Assembly: GCA_948438565.1 (NCBI GenBank)
Contig: CAOJLW010000018.1
Coordinates: 1 to 15,310, forward strand
Direction: 5' to 3'
Origin: an uncultured Lachnospiraceae bacterium
GTDB taxonomy: Bacteria > Bacillota > Clostridia > Lachnospirales > Lachnospiraceae
Length of the DNA stretch: 15,310 bases
The notes under the pieces were generated by a model, which saw only the letters and a list, made by a program, of their open reading frames with translations, was not told the DNA's origin and ran no database searches. Both the position numbers and the translations under genes were made by a program. This document shows, piece by piece, positions 13,127-15,310 of the stretch (positions are counted from its first letter, which is position 1; every line of letters begins with the position of its first letter).

Positions 13127-15310
13127 TTATTGGATTTGCTCCGTTATTGCTGTTTCCGTACTGTCCGGCTCGGTAATCCCGGCTTCGGAATCTTTTATAT
13201 CCTTCGGCAGCGCTTCCGTATCCTCCGGCTTGGCGTCCTCGGTATCTTCTGCATCCGGCGTCACTTCATCTGTCGTTTCTGCATCCGGCGTCATTTCATC
13301 CATGGCTTCCGCATCCGGCGTTATAGTTTCGGTATCTTCTGTGTCCATCGTTTCGCTGTCGGTCGTTTCTGTGTCGTTTGAAACTGATTCCATGTCCTCC
13401 GAATCCGGCTCTTCCGAAATCCCAACGCTGCTGATTGGAGGCGTAATCACTGCTTCCGCCACATTGGAATACTGACTGTATGTGCCGTTCCCAAAGTCAG
13501 CGCGCACGCGGAAACGATAGGTCTGGCCATATTCGAACGGATATATCTGCCCATTCGCTTCCAGCCTGTACCCGGTCGGACTATAGGTCAGATCATGTAA
13601 CGTCTTAAGCCAACGATACGCACCGTCCGGATGCGGCAGGCAGTACACGCGGTAAGTCACATCGGTCTCCCATGGCGTCCAATTGAGTACAATTTTGCCA
13701 TCCGCCACGCTTGCCGTCAACTGAATCAACGGCTGCCGTTCTATAATCGCGGAATAATCGCCATAATAGTTGACGCCGCCGTTCGTGACAAAGGCGCGCA
13801 CCATATAATAATAAATAGTTCCGGATATATTCGCCTTATCCGTATACGAAGTTTTATCTCCGGCTACGGTTCCAATCAGCGTATAATTGCCCAGCTTATC
13901 GGTAGAACGATAGATTTCAAAACCGGATACGTCACTCATCTTCTTCCAGGCAATCTTTACCTCATTGCCGTTTACCGTACAGTTTTCCTCATTTAATTCT
14001 GGCGTCCCGGCTGTAGACACCGCTGCGGCTCCATTGGAAAACGGTCCGTATAACTTGATTCGTTTATTGGCGTTATCGGAATCCGGAGCTTCTTTATACA
14101 TACGCACCTGGTACGTATATACCCCTCCGGTTGTCAGTCCCTTATCCTGATAGGACACATTAGAATTACCGGCAATCGTCGCAAGCAGTCTGCCATCCCG
14201 ATACAATTCATAGCCGTCTCCGGCAGAGATTTTCTCCCAGGAAATTTCCAGCGTTCCTGGCGATATGGCATTGACGCCTGTTATCACCGCCTGCTTTCTC
14301 TTAGACGCCATATTGGTTATTTTTGTTTTCTTAAAACCACTGATTTTCGTCCATTTCTTTAAATTGGTATACCCTACCAACGGATTGGTGAATTTAAAGG
14401 AATCCGCGGAATCAATATACTGAAATACGCTCCATACCAGACGTTTCGTATGCCAGATATCGCACAGTCCCCAGTAGTAGCTTGAGCTCATCTCTTCCGG
14501 ATGGTCAAATTCCCTGCCGTAAATAAACGACTCAATCATGCTGTTGCTTTCGCTGATATAATAGGCATACGCATAAGCCGCTGCCTGTAACGCTTCCCCT
14601 TTGCTGGAATTAAAGGACTGCTCGGAAAGCATCACTGTGCAATCTTTCCCAAAATTCTTTTTGGCATATTTAGTCAATACACTGATGTTTTTAAAATTGA
14701 CAATCCTAGCCTTGGTCGAATTGGTCGCCCAGGTATCGTCCCAAAATACCGGATCCGACATCCCCTGCGGGTAAGCGTGGAACGCAATCTGAAAACTGAT
14801 TTTCCCGTACGCCTTTAACTTCGCATAGAATTGATCCAGAGTCGCTTTCGAACTAAAATAGCGTTTGCCGGAACCATCCGTATCATTATTCCAGTTATTG
14901 TCCAGACTAATATAAACTTTGGAATACTTGCTGACGCTTTTTACGGCATTGTAGCAAATCCGGAATGCTCTTGCATAATTTAACATATAGGTGTCCAGTT
15001 TTTTATTGCCGCCATAATTCCAGATACAGGGACTATTCACCTCATTCCCTAAAATCCAGCCGGAAACCAGATTTTCCTTTGTTCCGTACCGTTTCGCCAG
15101 ATATGTCATCACTGCTTCAAACGTATTGCAGCCGGCTTTGCTGGAAGTTTTAAACGAAGAAAATTTGGTGTAGGAATATCCGCCATACTGCATAGCCGCT
15201 GTTCCCAATGAAGCGGCGTCTTTTGGCAGCAACAGGATAACCGTTACTCTTACGCCCGCCGCATTATATGCTTTTACCAATTCGTCATTGCGCTGCAGCA
15301 CATCGGCGTC
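13127..15310 (-). CDS. Surface/secreted TIM-barrel glycoside-hydrolase-like protein with FnIII repeats and acidic tail (5' partial)
   Basis: The frame is open to the right edge, so signal peptide and N-terminus are missing; 727 residues are visible. Numbering here is from the GTG at 15301. Residues 1-about 325 look like the second part of a TIM barrel of the clan-A type: GWILGNEVNSP (81-91) would carry the acid/base E87 and VMLSEQSF (223-230) a possible nucleophile E227. It resembles DUF5722-type proteins as I remember them. Three fibronectin-III-like domains follow (about 339-432, 433-525, 526-620). The tail (621-724) is rich in D, E, T, S and P and contains three 10-residue repeats. No LPxTG or membrane anchor is seen. 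It probably acts on a glycan outside the cell; the substrate is unknown. It is transcribed towards the bidirectional terminator. Confidence 0.82.
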   Translation of the reverse strand, partial: DADVLQRNDELVKAYNAAGVRVTVILLLPKDAASLGTAAMQYGGYSYTKFSSFKTSSKAGCNTFEAVMTYLAKRYGTKENLVSGWILGNEVNSPCIWNYGGNKKLDTYMLNYARAFRICYNAVKSVSKYSKVYISLDNNWNNDTDGSGKRYFSSKATLDQFYAKLKAYGKISFQIAFHAYPQGMSDPVFWDDTWATNSTKARIVNFKNISVLTKYAKKNFGKDCTVMLSEQSFNSSKGEALQAAAYAYAYYISESNSMIESFIYGREFDHPEEMSSSYYWGLCDIWHTKRLVWSVFQYIDSADSFKFTNPLVGYTNLKKWTKISGFKKTKITNMASKRKQAVITGVNAISPGTLEISWEKISAGDGYELYRDGRLLATIAGNSNVSYQDKGLTTGGVYTYQVRMYKEAPDSDNANKRIKLYGPFSNGAAAVSTAGTPELNEENCTVNGNEVKIAWKKMSDVSGFEIYRSTDKLGNYTLIGTVAGDKTSYTDKANISGTIYYYMVRAFVTNGGVNYYGDYSAIIERQPLIQLTASVADGKIVLNWTPWETDVTYRVYCLPHPDGAYRWLKTLHDLTYSPTGYRLEANGQIYPFEYGQTYRFRVRADFGNGTYSQYSNVAEAVITPPISSVGISEEPDSEDMESVSNDTETTDSETMDTEDTETITPDAEAMDEMTPDAETTDEVTPDAEDTEDAKPEDTEALPKDIKDSEAGITEPDSTETAITEQIQ
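13232..13321 (-). repeat. Three tandem 30-base repeats in the acidic tail
   Basis: The block gcatccggcg recurs at exactly 30-base spacing at 13251, 13281 and 13311. It encodes three 10-residue units of the form TPDAE-x-x-D/E-x-x (residues 661-690 of the surface protein). Units are imperfect between the identical cores. Such in-frame arrays can change copy number by replication slippage without breaking the gene. Confidence 0.85.

Noticed and set aside
13232..13321. CRISPR array
   Set aside because: The 30-base periodic repeats lie in frame within a coding tail, without spacers of unrelated sequence.
12780..13475. A 231-residue plus-strand open frame, serine- and valine-rich at its end
   Set aside because: It crosses the small peptide gene and the strong terminator, and its S/V-rich end is simply the reverse of the acidic repeat tail.

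Overview
The window looks like chromosomal DNA of a Gram-positive, mid-GC anaerobe of the Clostridia, most likely a Lachnospiraceae relative. The basis is the strong GGAGG-type ribosome binding sites, the consensus sigma-A promoter, and the combination of families: a DUF6077-like membrane protein, two-domain GT2 enzymes, GtrA/GtrB-like proteins and an extracellular fibronectin-III glycoside-hydrolase-like protein. This placement comes from recognising families by eye, not from a search.

Positions 1-11261 (minus strand, read right to left) form one tightly packed cell-surface polysaccharide operon. A consensus promoter (TTGACA-N17-TATAAT, 11233-11261) drives, in order: a GtrB-like polyprenyl-phosphate sugar synthase, a GtrA-like flippase, the first half of a GT-C-type membrane glycosyltransferase (DUF6077-like), a protein that appears to carry the second half fused to a ComEC-like metallo-beta-lactamase domain, a second GT-C-like membrane protein, two large paralogous two-domain GT2 glycosyltransferases, a Wzx/MOP-type flippase, and a further GT2 enzyme cut by the left edge. 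A plausible scheme is this. GtrB loads a sugar on undecaprenyl phosphate, GtrA turns it to the outer face, and the GT-C proteins transfer it there. The GT2 enzymes build a repeat unit in the cytoplasm and the Wzx-like protein exports it.

Positions 11262-13060 hold a small regulatory island. An OmpR/PhoB-type response regulator (minus strand) lies behind a short membrane protein whose reading frame overlaps it by 67 bases. No histidine kinase is visible. Two unlisted tiny membrane-peptide genes lie on the plus strand (58 and 48 codons) on either side of this pair. The first is antisense to the response-regulator transcript, whose only visible terminator lies at 11260-11286 and overlaps the -35 box of the polysaccharide operon.

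Positions 13070-15310 hold a strong bidirectional terminator and the 3' part of a secreted or surface TIM-barrel glycoside-hydrolase-like protein. It has about three fibronectin-III-like repeats and an acidic, repetitive C-terminal tail; its 5' end is outside the window.

The two most unusual features are the apparent split of a GT-C enzyme with an MBL domain fused to its second half, and the complementary decay of opposite GT-A domains in two adjacent GT2 paralogues.
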